Made by a program: the position numbers and the translations under genes | Notes under the pieces: generated by a model | The model's input: only the letters and a program-made list of their open reading frames with translations | What the model was told of the DNA's origin: nothing | Databases searched by the model: none | Source of the DNA: Paenibacillus elgii NBRC 100335 | Lineage (GTDB): Bacteria; Bacillota; Bacilli; Paenibacillales; NBRC-103111 | DNA: 64,000 nt | Direction of reading: 5' to 3' | Assembly: GCF_004000865.1 (NCBI RefSeq) | Contig: NZ_BIMB01000027.1 | Location: 1 to 64,000 of the forward strand | In this document: one piece after another, positions 35,989-44,812 of the stretch | Numbering within the stretch: the first letter of the stretch is position 1 | How the letters are laid out: each line of letters opens with the position of its first letter

Positions 35989-37906
35989 GCGTATCTTATA
36001 TGATACGAAGGTCATCGACGAGCTGGGAAGGGTAGATCAAGGAAATACACAGATGGATGCCATGGAATTGGAACGGAAAAGAGGCATCACAATTAAAGCA
36101 TCTGTCGTTTCTTTTGATCTCCATGGGTTGAAAGTGAATTTGATCGATACGCCGGGCCATGCGGATTTTATCGCGGAAGTGGAGCGGTCGCTGAGCGTAC
36201 TGGACGGCGTTATATTGGTTGTTTCCGCGGTGGAAGGCGTTCAGGCGCAGACCAAAATTCTGTTTTCCGTCCTGAAGAAAATGGGGCTGCCCATGATCCT
36301 GTTCGTAAACAAAATTGATCGTTTGGGCGCGCAATCCGAGATGGCGATTGAACAAATCCGCGAAAAGCTGACACCGAACGCGTTTCCACTGTGTCAGGTC
36401 GAACACGCAGGTACGGGGCACGCGTCCGTTGTTGAATCCCGTTTCGATTGGGCGGCGAACCCCGATTTTATGGAACGATGCATCGAGCTTGCGGCAGCGC
36501 ATGACGAGCGGGTGTTGGAAGCTTATGTTAACGGCGAAGCGGTAACGGAAGAACAAGTAAAAGAGACATTCGGAAAGCAAGTAAAGCAAGCGAACGTCTA
36601 CCCGGTTTATTTCGGGTCCGCCATGACGGGAGTGGGCGTGTCCGGCCTGCTTGCCGGTGTGGCCCAATGGTTTCCGGTAAATGAAGACGCTGAGGGAGAA
36701 CCGTTGTCCGGGGTCGTATTTAAGCTCGAAAAAGAACCGTCCGGCGAAAAGATCGCCTATGTCAGGCTGTTCTCAGGCAGCTTAAACATGAGAGAACAAG
36801 TGAAGCTGCAGCAGAAAAACGGGCAGGGCGAATTCGAAGCGCGCACCTGCAAAATCAAAAAGCTTTACGCTTTGATTAATGGAAAGGCTGTTTCCGCCGC
36901 CAAGGTAACGTCGGGCGATTTAGGCAAAGTATGGGGGCTGGAAGACGTCCGGATCGGGGATGTCGTCGGTGAGCAATCTCATCTAATCAAGCATTTCAGC
37001 TTCGCAGTCCCTCAAATGGAAACGCGAATCGAAACGGCGGAGCCGAGCAAGGACCACCTGCTGTACAAGGCGCTTATCAGCCTGTCGGAGGAAGATCCGT
37101 TAATCCAAGTGATGAAAGATGATGTTCATCAAGACCTTTATATCCGCATTTTCGGCGAAGTGCAAAAAGAAGTGATCGAAGCGGCCTTGAAGGAACAGTA
37201 TGATTTGGAAGTCAGGTTTTCGGAGACCAGAACGGTTTGCTTGGAAAAACCGGTTGGAACGGGTCAGGCGTTTGAGATCATCGCGGAAGGCGATAATCCT
37301 TTTTATGCGACCGTGGGGTTTAGAGTTGAGCCCGGCTTGCCGGGAAGCGGAGTTTCCTACGCTTTAGAGGTTGAATTGGGCTCGCTGCCGCTGCCCTTTC
37401 ACAAAGCCATTAAGGAGACGGTCCACCAAACCTTGAAACAAGGGCTGTACGGCTGGGAGGTCACCGATATCGTCGTGACATTGACTCATACCGGTTATTT
37501 CAGTCCGGTATCGACAGCGGGCGACTTTAGAAAGCTGGCTCCTCTTGTATTGATGGAGGCGCTGGCGCAGGCGGGTACGGATGTTTATGAGCCTATTCAT
37601 GCGTTCGAGTTAACGGTGCCCGCCGCTATGATGAGCAAAGCGATCTACAAATTATCCGCGATCCAAGCGGTGGTGCACGAAACGGCTATGTATAACGGGT
37701 TGTGTCTCATAACAGGCAGCATTTCTGTAGCCGCAACGGAGAGCTTCAAGAGAAGCTTGCATGCGTTCACCCAAGGGGAAGGCTTCATGCTCGTTGAACC
37801 GGCCGGATTCGTAAGGCTCCATGGCGACGTGCCGACAAGAGCGCGGACCGACTACAATCCGTTAAACCGGAATGAATACTTGCTTCACGTGCTGCGCGCT
37901 TATTAA
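35927..37906 (+). CDS. Tetracycline resistance ribosomal protection-type GTPase (TetB(P)/OtrA-like)
   Basis: A 659-residue EF-G-like translational GTPase. G motifs are complete: AHVDAGKT (about 10-17), RGITIKAS, DTPGHADF and NKIDRLG. The length and the C-terminal FELTVPAAMMSKAIYKL segment match the Tet(M)/TetB(P)/Otr(A) group rather than EF-G, which is longer. Such proteins push tetracycline off the ribosome. AGAGGA stands before the ATG. Chromosomal homologues often give low-level or no resistance, so actual activity needs testing. Confidence 0.85.
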   Translation: MHTMNIGILAHVDAGKTSLAERILYDTKVIDELGRVDQGNTQMDAMELERKRGITIKASVVSFDLHGLKVNLIDTPGHADFIAEVERSLSVLDGVILVVSAVEGVQAQTKILFSVLKKMGLPMILFVNKIDRLGAQSEMAIEQIREKLTPNAFPLCQVEHAGTGHASVVESRFDWAANPDFMERCIELAAAHDERVLEAYVNGEAVTEEQVKETFGKQVKQANVYPVYFGSAMTGVGVSGLLAGVAQWFPVNEDAEGEPLSGVVFKLEKEPSGEKIAYVRLFSGSLNMREQVKLQQKNGQGEFEARTCKIKKLYALINGKAVSAAKVTSGDLGKVWGLEDVRIGDVVGEQSHLIKHFSFAVPQMETRIETAEPSKDHLLYKALISLSEEDPLIQVMKDDVHQDLYIRIFGEVQKEVIEAALKEQYDLEVRFSETRTVCLEKPVGTGQAFEIIAEGDNPFYATVGFRVEPGLPGSGVSYALEVELGSLPLPFHKAIKETVHQTLKQGLYGWEVTDIVVTLTHTGYFSPVSTAGDFRKLAPLVLMEALAQAGTDVYEPIHAFELTVPAAMMSKAIYKLSAIQAVVHETAMYNGLCLITGSISVAATESFKRSLHAFTQGEGFMLVEPAGFVRLHGDVPTRARTDYNPLNRNEYLLHVLRAY

Positions 37907-37917
37907 GGCTAGTGTTG

Positions 37918-37953
37918 AACCCGGCAGGAGTTGAAAGCTCCGGCCGGGTTTTT
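37918..37953 (+). terminator. Terminator of the ribosomal-protection gene
   Basis: AACCCGGC-GGAG and CTCC-GCCGGGTT arms, with one internal mismatch, are followed by five T. Confidence 0.88.
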
Positions 37954-38037
37954 CGCTGGCGACAATCACCTATCGGCAAGTACGGCAGTACTCTGTAAGT
38001 ATCATGCTTCTACCAGCCGATCGGGCAAGAGTGCGAA

Positions 38038-38180
38038 AACATTTACAACACGTTCTAGCGTGCAGCGGGCAGTTTGCCCGGTACTGCCGCTGGCCGTCGA
38101 TGCCGAAGCGCCGCTTCTTTTGCCTCGGGATAGCCGCAGTCCAAGCTGCCGCTTTCCGGGCGAAGGGGCGGCTTGTTTTT
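38038..38180 (+). other. Hairpin-rich non-coding stretch with terminator-like end
   Basis: Successive stems can be drawn: CACG-TTCTAG-CGTG, then CAGCGGGCAG / CTGCCGCTG (38063-38072 with 38084-38092). A final CAAGC / GCTTG hairpin is followed by five T (38142-38180). This could be a small RNA gene, but no promoter or known class is recognised. Confidence 0.3.
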
Positions 38181-38188
38181 ATGTACGG

Positions 38189-38380
38189 ATAGAGGAAAGG
38201 CGATGCGTTAATCGGAACTTTAACATGATGGTGCTGGCATAGAGGAAGCAGGATGCTTTAAGTGTGTCGAAAAATGTTCATGCTCCCCAAAACGAGACCG
38301 ATAGCTCATTGCAGATGCGTTATTTTGGCCGGGCCGACGAATATGGAAAGTATAGCGCATCGCAGTTCCTCTAAATTCGC
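38189..38380. repeat. REP-like palindromic repeat cluster 2 (four units)
   Basis: Three inverted units (38189-38212, 38239-38262, 38299-38327) and one direct unit (38352-38380, ATAGCGCATCGCAGTTCCTC) of the same motif as at 33.7 kb. The last two face each other and can pair. Confidence 0.55.
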
Positions 38381-38495
38381 GAACTTCACCGCCGTAGTCA
38401 GCGATAAAAAGGCAGCTGGCGCGGGCGGCACGGGGTTCACTGGCGGACAAGCATGGTAATGAAGAGAATAGAACGGATAGAGAGGAGCCGGGGGA

Positions 38496-39206
38496 ATGGG
38501 CTTTATTTTCATCTTGATCTATTTTGTCTTGATTTTTATCGTGCTGGAAATTGCCGTCATGCTGCTAATCGTCACCGGTCTCGACAACGAAATCGCACGC
38601 TTCCAAGCAGTCTCCATGTTAACCTCCACCGGGTTTACTACCAAGGAGTCGGAGTTGATTCTGCGGCACCCTGTCCGGCGTAAGATCGGCGTATTTCTCA
38701 TCCTGTTCGGGGTGTTCTCACTCGCAGTGATGATCTCTACCCTCAGCAATCTATTGGCCCAAAGCTTCCGCGTGCCGCAGCTGGCAGGCTTGACGTTATT
38801 GTTCGGCGCCGTTTTGCTGGCAACCAAAAACAAGCACATCGTCAACAGCTTGAAGCGGCGGTTCCACAAGCATCTCAAGCAGGAATTCGAGCTGCACGAG
38901 CTGCCGATCGAGGAAGTGTTGTATTTTACGGGCAGCGATTTATTTACCCGCATTACGATCTGCAAGGGGTCCGCTATGGCAGGGCGCGGTCTCCGCGAAG
39001 TTTGTTGTCCGGAGGAGGACATCCGCGTCTTGTTCGTACAGAGAGGAGAAACGAAAATCCGCAGCGGATGTCTGCAGCTGGCCCTTCAAGAGGGAGATAT
39101 CCTATTCGTATATGGCGACAAGGAAGCGATCGAACGAAGGTTTCGCGGCGAACTCGAAGCCATGCGTCAAGAGGAAGGGAATGAGGAGCATGTCACCGAC
39201 TTGTGA
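38496..39206 (+). CDS. Membrane protein with TrkA_C (RCK_C) domain
   Basis: A 236-residue protein: N-terminal helix (FIFILIYFVLIFIVLEIAVM), a short loop with TSTGFTTKESELI, two further helices (about 65-115), then a cytoplasmic RCK_C domain (about 140-215). TrkA_C domains bind ligands such as c-di-AMP in potassium systems of Firmicutes. There is no ion pore, so it may be an accessory or sensor. AGAGGAG stands before the ATG. Confidence 0.72.
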   Translation: MGFIFILIYFVLIFIVLEIAVMLLIVTGLDNEIARFQAVSMLTSTGFTTKESELILRHPVRRKIGVFLILFGVFSLAVMISTLSNLLAQSFRVPQLAGLTLLFGAVLLATKNKHIVNSLKRRFHKHLKQEFELHELPIEEVLYFTGSDLFTRITICKGSAMAGRGLREVCCPEEDIRVLFVQRGETKIRSGCLQLALQEGDILFVYGDKEAIERRFRGELEAMRQEEGNEEHVTDL

Positions 39207-39316
39207 ACCGCTTTTCGTTTAGCTTTTTTACGAAAAATTAATCTCCTAATCTTTTACAAAATGGTAAAATAGATTTGGGCAGTATGCCCCAATATAGAAA
39301 ATACTGGAGGTAACTG

Positions 39317-40894
39317 ATGAGATCCTTTAAAACTGTTCTTGCAAAGACGGCACTGGCGCTTTCGCTGCTCCTTCCGCTGCCGGGATGGATAGGGGAGGCG
39401 CCGAAGGCGCTGGCGGAAGGGCCGACGGACCCTGCTCCGTTCATTAATCCTACGGTCGTGAACGAGAATGCGGGCAAAAAGATTTTGTTTGATAACACGC
39501 ACGGCCAGACGGCGGGGGCCGCAGATTGGGTTATTGACGGAGGGTTCTCGGATTTTGCCAATGCGCTCGCGAACAATGGCTATTACGTCAAGGAGCTCCG
39601 CAAAACGACGCCGATCACACTGAACGACTTGAGCGGCTACGACGTGTTCGTGATCGGAGAGGCCAACATTCCTTACAAAACAAGCGAGCAGGACGCGATG
39701 TCGCAGTATGTTCGGAATGGCGGCAGCATTTTTTTCGTCGCCGACCATTATAACGCGGACCGTAACAAAAATCGCTGGGATGCCTCCGAAGTGATGAACG
39801 GCTACCGGCGGGGAGCCTGGACCGATCCGGCGAAAGGCATGAGCGCCGAAGAGCGTGCTTCCGACGCCATGCAGGGAGTGGCCAGCTCGGATTGGCTCGC
39901 CACGAATTTTGGCGTCCGTTTCCGGTACAATGCGCTGGGAGACGTTACGGCTAACCAGATCGTTTCGCCTAACCAGGCGTTCGGGATTACCCAAGGCGTC
40001 TCGACGGTCGCGATGCATGCCGGTTCGACTCTTGCCATCATCGATCCTCTTAAGGCAAAAGGCATCGTATACCTGCCGCAGACGAACGCCGCTTGGCCGA
40101 ATGCGGTGGATCAAGGCATATATAACGGCGGCGGGAAGGCGGAAGGGCCGTATGCGGCTGTTGCCAAAGTGGCTGCCGGCAAGGCGGCGTTCATCGGCGA
40201 TTCGTCGCCGGTTGAGGATGCCACGCCGAAATACCGCCGTGAAGAAACGGGACAAGCCAAAACGACTTACGACGGCTTCAAGGAACAGGACGACGGCAAG
40301 CTGCTGGTGAACATCGTAAACTGGCTCTCCAAAAAGGAAAGCTACACGCAGCTGAATCAAGTCCCGAACCTGCAGCTGGACCAACCGACTGCGCTGCTGC
40401 CGTTCGAAGATCCGGCAAGCTCGACCGAGCCGAAGCCTGAGCCGTGGGCAACGCCGGCGGCCGGATATAAATGGTGGGACCGTTCGACGTTCAAGTCGGG
40501 ATCGTACGGCACCGGGTCGGTGGTCGGCAATCCGGCGTACAGCTTCGTCAAGCAGGAGCCGCTCCCGAACGCCCAAGAGTTCCAGATTCGTGTCGTCGTG
40601 GACAACCTGGCTCCAGGGACTACGGTATCGGATTTGAGCCTTGGCATTTATGTGACAGGCGGAACCCAAGTGGCGAAAATCCGCAATGCGGACGGCTCGT
40701 GGCCGTCGGGCTACGGCTACAGCGCGAATTTCTCGCTTACGGCCAACAGCCAAGGAAAGGCTACGAAAGATTTGACGGTTCAGATCAAGTCGGGAACGAA
40801 CGGTTCGGCGAACCTCCGGCTCAAACAAGCGGGCAACAACTTGAAGACGGAGGCTGTCACCATCTCGAATGTACCTGCACAGCCGCTGCCTTAA
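39317..40894 (+). CDS. Secreted protein with GATase-like (DUF4350/GldG-like) domain
   Basis: A 525-residue exported protein. The signal peptide (TALALSLLLPLPGWIG) ends near ALA/EG at about residue 35. KILFDNTHGQTAGAADWVID and YDVFVIGEANIPYKTSEQDA with GGSIFFVADHYNADR resemble the Rossmann-like unit found in GldG/IFT52-type and DUF4350 proteins. The C-terminal part (about 375-525) looks like a beta-sandwich (FQIRVVVDNLAPGTTVSDLS). No enzyme residues can be assigned. It has its own terminator shared with the convergent terC gene. Confidence 0.6.
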   Translation: MRSFKTVLAKTALALSLLLPLPGWIGEAPKALAEGPTDPAPFINPTVVNENAGKKILFDNTHGQTAGAADWVIDGGFSDFANALANNGYYVKELRKTTPITLNDLSGYDVFVIGEANIPYKTSEQDAMSQYVRNGGSIFFVADHYNADRNKNRWDASEVMNGYRRGAWTDPAKGMSAEERASDAMQGVASSDWLATNFGVRFRYNALGDVTANQIVSPNQAFGITQGVSTVAMHAGSTLAIIDPLKAKGIVYLPQTNAAWPNAVDQGIYNGGGKAEGPYAAVAKVAAGKAAFIGDSSPVEDATPKYRREETGQAKTTYDGFKEQDDGKLLVNIVNWLSKKESYTQLNQVPNLQLDQPTALLPFEDPASSTEPKPEPWATPAAGYKWWDRSTFKSGSYGTGSVVGNPAYSFVKQEPLPNAQEFQIRVVVDNLAPGTTVSDLSLGIYVTGGTQVAKIRNADGSWPSGYGYSANFSLTANSQGKATKDLTVQIKSGTNGSANLRLKQAGNNLKTEAVTISNVPAQPLP

Positions 40895-40941
40895 AGCTTG
40901 GCGTTCACGCAGCCTAACCGAACGTAACGGTTTCCGATGAA

Positions 40942-41003
40942 AAAAAGCACTCTTCGTCAGCCGGCGGCGCCATGCGCGTCGTACGGGATGAAGAGTGCTT
41001 TTT
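40942..41003. terminator. Bidirectional terminator between the secreted-protein and terC genes
   Basis: AAAAGCACTCTTC and GAAGAGTGCTTTT arms enclose a loop of about 35 bases with an internal GC-rich stem. A and T runs flank both sides. Confidence 0.75.
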
Positions 41004-41005
41004 GG

Positions 41006-41707
41006 TTAGGAAACGGCGTGCTTTTCCGCTTCTTTTTTGGCGTGTTCGCGTTCCTGCCTCCGGCCCGCCAGCTTGCCGACGACGACAACCACGGCAGCCA
41101 GTGCGATTGGCAGCACGTAGTGACCGGCAGGGAAGCTTGTCTCAATCCAATGACCGACGGCTTTGTCGCCAAGCGTCATTTCCCCTGCAGTATAGCCAAG
41201 CAGTGCCGCTCCGAGCAGAACGATGAAAGGAAAACGGTTCATGAGGCGCATCAGCAGCTGACTTCCCCAGACAATCAGCGGGATACTGATAGCCAGTCCC
41301 ACTACGATTAACAGCAGGTTTCCGCCGGCGGCACCTGCTACCGCAAGCACGTTGTCGAGACTCATAACCAGATCGGCAACGATGATCGTCTTGATCGCTT
41401 CTCCGATCTTACTGCTGGATTTCAAGGTTTCGGCGTTATCTTCGCCCTTTAACAATTTCACGGCGATATACAGGAGCAGCAGCGCTCCGGCCACTTGCAC
41501 GAACGGAACTTTCAGCAGCCAGACGGCTACGAAGGTAAGGACGATCCGCAGCAAAATCGCTCCGAAACTCCCCCAGAATATAGCTTTTTTCTGTTGCTCC
41601 GCCGGCAAATTGCGGCAGGCCAAAGCGATGACGACGGCATTGTCTCCGCTAAGCACGATGTTGATCAGAATTAATTTTAGCAGCCCGACTAGCAGATCGC
41701 CTTCCAT
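41006..41707 (-). CDS. TerC-family integral membrane protein (YjbE-like)
   Basis: A 233-residue protein with about seven helices. LINIVLSGDNAVVIALA and ADLVMSLDNVLAVAGA are the two conserved acidic TerC motifs, believed to bind metal inside the membrane. Family members (YceF, YkoY, YjbE) export manganese or metallate exoenzymes in Bacillus. GAAGGAG stands before the ATG. I looked for a yybP-ykoY manganese riboswitch in its leader and did not see one. Confidence 0.87.
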   Translation of the reverse strand: MEGDLLVGLLKLILINIVLSGDNAVVIALACRNLPAEQQKKAIFWGSFGAILLRIVLTFVAVWLLKVPFVQVAGALLLLYIAVKLLKGEDNAETLKSSSKIGEAIKTIIVADLVMSLDNVLAVAGAAGGNLLLIVVGLAISIPLIVWGSQLLMRLMNRFPFIVLLGAALLGYTAGEMTLGDKAVGHWIETSFPAGHYVLPIALAAVVVVVGKLAGRRQEREHAKKEAEKHAVS

Positions 41708-42011
41708 TCGCAGACTCCTTCCACATGCCTCAGTTTGCAGTGCTTGAACTTGTCCATCATACTACAAATTTTTTTAACATGAAATGATTTAATATACAAA
41801 AGAACAAGCAGCGTCATAAGCCGTTTCCCAAAAACCTGAATAAAAACCAAAAACAGATGAGAATATTCCATGTTCGGGTGTTTCCGTTTCCATATATAAT
41901 TTAGGCGAGATTTATAAGCCTGCTGCAGAAGAGAGGGGCGGAAGCGATGGGGGCAAATACAAAAAAAGGACCGGGCTTCCTTGAAAGAAGCCCCGATCCT
42001 TATTCGCTGCC
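41708..42011. other. Leader of terC and 3' region of clpP
   Basis: Apart from the clpP terminator, this AT-rich stretch shows no ORF with a ribosome site, no recognised riboswitch and no clear promoter. Confidence 0.4.
41961..42002 (-). terminator. Terminator of the ArsR-clpP operon
   Basis: On the minus strand AAGGATCGGGGCTTC pairs with GAAGCCCGGTCCTT (one bulge, one wobble), followed by eight T. Confidence 0.9.
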
Positions 42012-42590
42012 TTAAGGCTGCATCACCTTGTCGATCAGGCCGTAGGTCACCGCGTCGTCCGCAGACAGGAAGTAATCGCGGTCCATATCCCGCGCCACCT
42101 TCTCCAGCGGCTGTCCCGAGCGCTCGGAAACGATCCGGTTCAGCCGGTCCCGGGTATCGAGGATGCGGTCGGCATGAATTTTCATATCGGATGCTTGCCC
42201 TTTCATTCCGCCCCATGGCTGATGAATCATGACCTCGGCGTTAGGCAGCGCATACCGCTTGCCTTTGGCTCCGGCGACGAGCAGAACGGCGGCGAAGGAG
42301 GCGGCGAAACCGACGCAGATGGTCGACACGTCGGGTTTGATGAACTGCATCGTATCGTAAATCGCGAAGCCTGCAGTGGTCGAACCGCCCGGCGAATTGA
42401 TGTAGAGATGAATGTCTTTCTCGGGGTCCTCCGCCGACAGCAGCAGCAGTTGAGCGGTGATCGAGTTGGCGACTTGATCGTCGATCTCGCTTCCGAGAAA
42501 GACGATGCGGTCTTTCAGCAAGCGGGAATAAATATCGTAGGAACGCTCCCCGCGGCCGGTTTGTTCTACGACGACCGGTACATAGTTCAT
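42012..42590 (-). CDS. clpP: ClpP-family serine protease, divergent paralogue
   Basis: A 192-residue ClpP subunit. The catalytic Ser is in [12 protein letters not shown], the His in MIHQPWGG and the Asp in [23 protein letters not shown] is also present. ClpP rings degrade proteins fed by Clp ATPases. The common housekeeping sequences read GMAASMGAFLL and MIHQPLGG, so this is a divergent type, probably an extra copy. The ATG after AAGGAGGG was chosen; the upstream open frame lacks ClpP homology and overlaps the gene before it. It is third in an operon with an ArsR-type regulator. Confidence 0.9.
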   Translation of the reverse strand: MNYVPVVVEQTGRGERSYDIYSRLLKDRIVFLGSEIDDQVANSITAQLLLLSAEDPEKDIHLYINSPGGSTTAGFAIYDTMQFIKPDVSTICVGFAASFAAVLLVAGAKGKRYALPNAEVMIHQPWGGMKGQASDMKIHADRILDTRDRLNRIVSERSGQPLEKVARDMDRDYFLSADDAVTYGLIDKVMQP

Positions 42591-42622
42591 GCCTGATACC
42601 CTCCTTGTGTGGCTTAGACCGC

Positions 42623-42949
42623 TCAGGCGGCCAGCGCTTGAATAGTTGTGCCTCCACGGCTTAGGCCGCGTTGGCTGCGTGTAGTAAAGCCCGAGGAGAC
42701 CATGATGAGAACTTCCTCGGCGCCCGGTTCTCCGGTTCGCGAAGGTAGCGGCCAGCGGGTTACGGTCGCTTCCGAGCGATCGTTTCCGGCCTGCCGGTAG
42801 TCGTCCAAATGCGTCACTGGCCGGCGGCCTCGTTCGGCTTCCCGGTCCTTTTGCGGCTCGGACCACTGCCACACGACGGCTGGGGAGTTGGCTCCGCCAG
42901 CTTCGGTTGCTTCGCTCTGCTTTGTTTCGTGCTCTCGTTCGCGTTCCAT
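42623..42949 (-). CDS. Small hypothetical protein between ArsR and ClpP genes
   Basis: A 108-residue hydrophilic protein I do not recognise. Its ATG overlaps the stop of the ArsR gene in TAATG, with GGGAGGG eight bases upstream, so translation is likely coupled. It is rich in Glu, Arg and Ser (starting [16 protein letters not shown]), and the C-terminal part has [16 protein letters not shown]. ClpP follows 32 bases later. It may be an adaptor or substrate of the protease, but that is a guess from position only. Confidence 0.6.
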   Translation of the reverse strand: MEREREHETKQSEATEAGGANSPAVVWQWSEPQKDREAERGRRPVTHLDDYRQAGNDRSEATVTRWPLPSRTGEPGAEEVLIMVSSGFTTRSQRGLSRGGTTIQALAA

Positions 42950-43560
42950 TACTCATTCCCTCCCGAGGATTGATCGATTTGCGGATACACGGCCAGCACG
43001 ACCTGATACGGGTCTGCCGGTTCTGCTTCGTTTGCCGGCTTGCGGTACTTGGCGGTCAACTGCCGGACAAGGGAGGCGTACTCCTCGACAAAAGCGTGCC
43101 GCTCCTCCGCATCCCGGAGAGAGATTTGAAACTGCAGCGACGCGCTTGGAATGTCCTGGCCTTCGTCCGAATGCTCCATCAGGAGCAGCGCATCCTGCTT
43201 AATGCGCTCTGCCGTTTGAACCAGATGGGACAGCGAGCCTTGGTCCTTGAGACGGCGGACCGTCTCCGGCTTCATTCCCAGTTGATCGGACAGGATGAAC
43301 GTCTTGGCGACGGCTTGATAAAGCACCTCGACCAGATTGCGTACCTGTCTCGTACCGACCCGGCGCACGAGCCCGGCTTTCTCCAGCGCCTTCAAGTGGT
43401 AGTTGATCCGTTGCGGCGCTTCCCCGATCGCCCGGGCCACTTCTGCCGCGGAAGCGGGTGCCGCCAGCCGGGCGGCAATATCCGCCCGCAGCGGATTGAG
43501 CAGCGCCATGGCTTGCTCCGGGGCTTCAATCCGCAAGCTTTCCAATATGTCTTCGGTCAC
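42949..43560 (-). CDS. ArsR-like winged-helix regulator (HTH_20 type)
   Basis: A 203-residue protein. The N-terminal domain (about 12-75) reads [16 protein letters not shown], then [20 protein letters not shown] and [13 protein letters not shown], an ArsR-type winged helix without an evident Cys metal site. The rest is mainly helical ([20 protein letters not shown]). It starts with GTG, seven bases after GGAGATGA. A strong promoter with a TACGTAA operator lies immediately upstream, so autoregulation of the operon is likely. Confidence 0.82.
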   Translation of the reverse strand: MTEDILESLRIEAPEQAMALLNPLRADIAARLAAPASAAEVARAIGEAPQRINYHLKALEKAGLVRRVGTRQVRNLVEVLYQAVAKTFILSDQLGMKPETVRRLKDQGSLSHLVQTAERIKQDALLLMEHSDEGQDIPSASLQFQISLRDAEERHAFVEEYASLVRQLTAKYRKPANEAEPADPYQVVLAVYPQIDQSSGGNE

Positions 43561-43590
43561 AGTGGTTCATCTCCGTAAAACAGTATTTGC

Positions 43591-43630
43591 TACGTAAAAA
43601 TATATTATTACGTAACTTGATCGTTGTCAA
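43591..43630 (-). promoter_or_regulatory. Promoter and operator of the ArsR-clpP operon
   Basis: Reading the minus strand, TTGACA and TAATAT are separated by 17 bases. A perfect inverted repeat TACGTAA-N10-TTACGTA (43591-43614) covers the -10 box. Further upstream, to 43902, nothing else is evident except the weak leader of the AraC gene. Confidence 0.75.
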
Positions 43631-43902
43631 TGGGCCGAAAAAATATCCCTTGGCAGCAGCGGAGCATTGGGATGGCATAGCAAAAGAGCGACACCTGATC
43701 TTAAAACTCCGTAATTATTTGCGTTTCGATTCCGGTTAAGATGAGCTTAGAACAAGAGAAAAGTCAAGATGCGCCGAAGCTTTCAAGGAAAGAACCGCCG
43801 TGCAAGCATGGCATCGTTGGCGTATTCCCTAGCGATTCGAGAAGAGTCCGGTGTGCGGACCGGCAGCGGGAGCGGTTCGCGCCCAAGCAAAGGAGGGCTT
43901 CC

Positions 43903-44769
43903 ATGAACGGGATCGACATGACGCATATCGAGTTGAGGGACGCCGGGCTTCGGGCTACCGGGTTCTACAGCTTCGACGGCGGATGCCATAACGAAGTGCC
44001 TTCCGACAGGAAGAACGGCGAGGCTTATTTATTGTTATTGGCATTGAAAGGCCGCGGAGAACTGCGGATGGATGCGGAATCGTTCGTCGTTCTTTCCGGC
44101 TACTATTATCTCGTCCCTCCGGAATACGGTTGCAAGCTCGCGTTGTCGACGGAAGGGCGGGCGCTCGGCGTCCGGTTCGAATTGTGCGACGGCGGACTGG
44201 AGCGGATCGTCCGGGCCATGCCATGGACGGGAGCTTGCGGTTCGGCCGCGGTGTCCGACATCGAATATTGGCTGCAAGCGGGCGGATTGCCGGGCGATAC
44301 GGACGATCCCCTGGCGTCCTACCGGATGGATGCGGCAGTCAAGACAGTGCTGCTTACTTTGGCGCGGCTGGGTACGGGGCGGAAGCCGTTGACTCACGAG
44401 CTTCGCTCCGAGCAAGCTTTATCCGGCGGCGGTCCGTTTCCGATGGCCGATTACATCCGCAATCATTATGCGGCCAAAGTCACGCTCGACGATATGGCCA
44501 AACGCTTCGGATTCCACCCGCATTACATCATACGGTTGTTCAACCGGCGGCTCGGGATGAGCCCGATTCAATATTTGCAGGAAGTGCGGCTGCTCAAAGC
44601 GATGGAGCTGCTCGAAACGACGAGCATGACCGTGACGGAAATCAGCGAAAGCGTCGGCTGGACGACGTCCTACTTTTCCCGGCTGTTTCATGAGCGCAAA
44701 GGCGAGTCGCCCTCGCAATTCAGGAAAAAGAAAATGAAGTCCGCGGTCTCCGCCATGAAGCATTTTTAA
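43903..44769 (+). CDS. AraC-family transcriptional regulator
   Basis: A 288-residue regulator: N-terminal cupin-like sensor (about 15-140, LALKGRGELRMDAESFVVLS, YYYLVPPEYGCKL) and C-terminal double helix-turn-helix (about 185-285, VTLDDMAKRFGFHPHYIIRL, MSPIQYLQEVRLLKAMELLE, ISESVGWTTSYFSRLFHERK). The ATG follows AAAGGAGG at six bases; an earlier in-frame ATG would add a non-conserved tail. Two glycosidase genes follow, so it probably senses their sugar substrate and activates them. Confidence 0.9.
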   Translation: MNGIDMTHIELRDAGLRATGFYSFDGGCHNEVPSDRKNGEAYLLLLALKGRGELRMDAESFVVLSGYYYLVPPEYGCKLALSTEGRALGVRFELCDGGLERIVRAMPWTGACGSAAVSDIEYWLQAGGLPGDTDDPLASYRMDAAVKTVLLTLARLGTGRKPLTHELRSEQALSGGGPFPMADYIRNHYAAKVTLDDMAKRFGFHPHYIIRLFNRRLGMSPIQYLQEVRLLKAMELLETTSMTVTEISESVGWTTSYFSRLFHERKGESPSQFRKKKMKSAVSAMKHF

Positions 44770-44812
44770 CGACTCAAAACAATCTTACTTCGAGAAAAGA
44801 GAGGCGAACGGG

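Noticed and set aside
37954-38495. ydaO-type c-di-AMP riboswitch before the TrkA_C gene
   Set aside because: The conserved ydaO blocks were not found; the region holds other hairpins and the REP-like repeats.
41708-42011. yybP-ykoY manganese riboswitch before terC
   Set aside because: No GGGGAGUA-type core or matching second loop was seen in the leader.
42591-42956. N-terminal extension of the ClpP frame to about 314 residues
   Set aside because: The extension lacks ClpP homology, overlaps a coupled gene in another frame, and the ATG at 42590 has a strong ribosome site.
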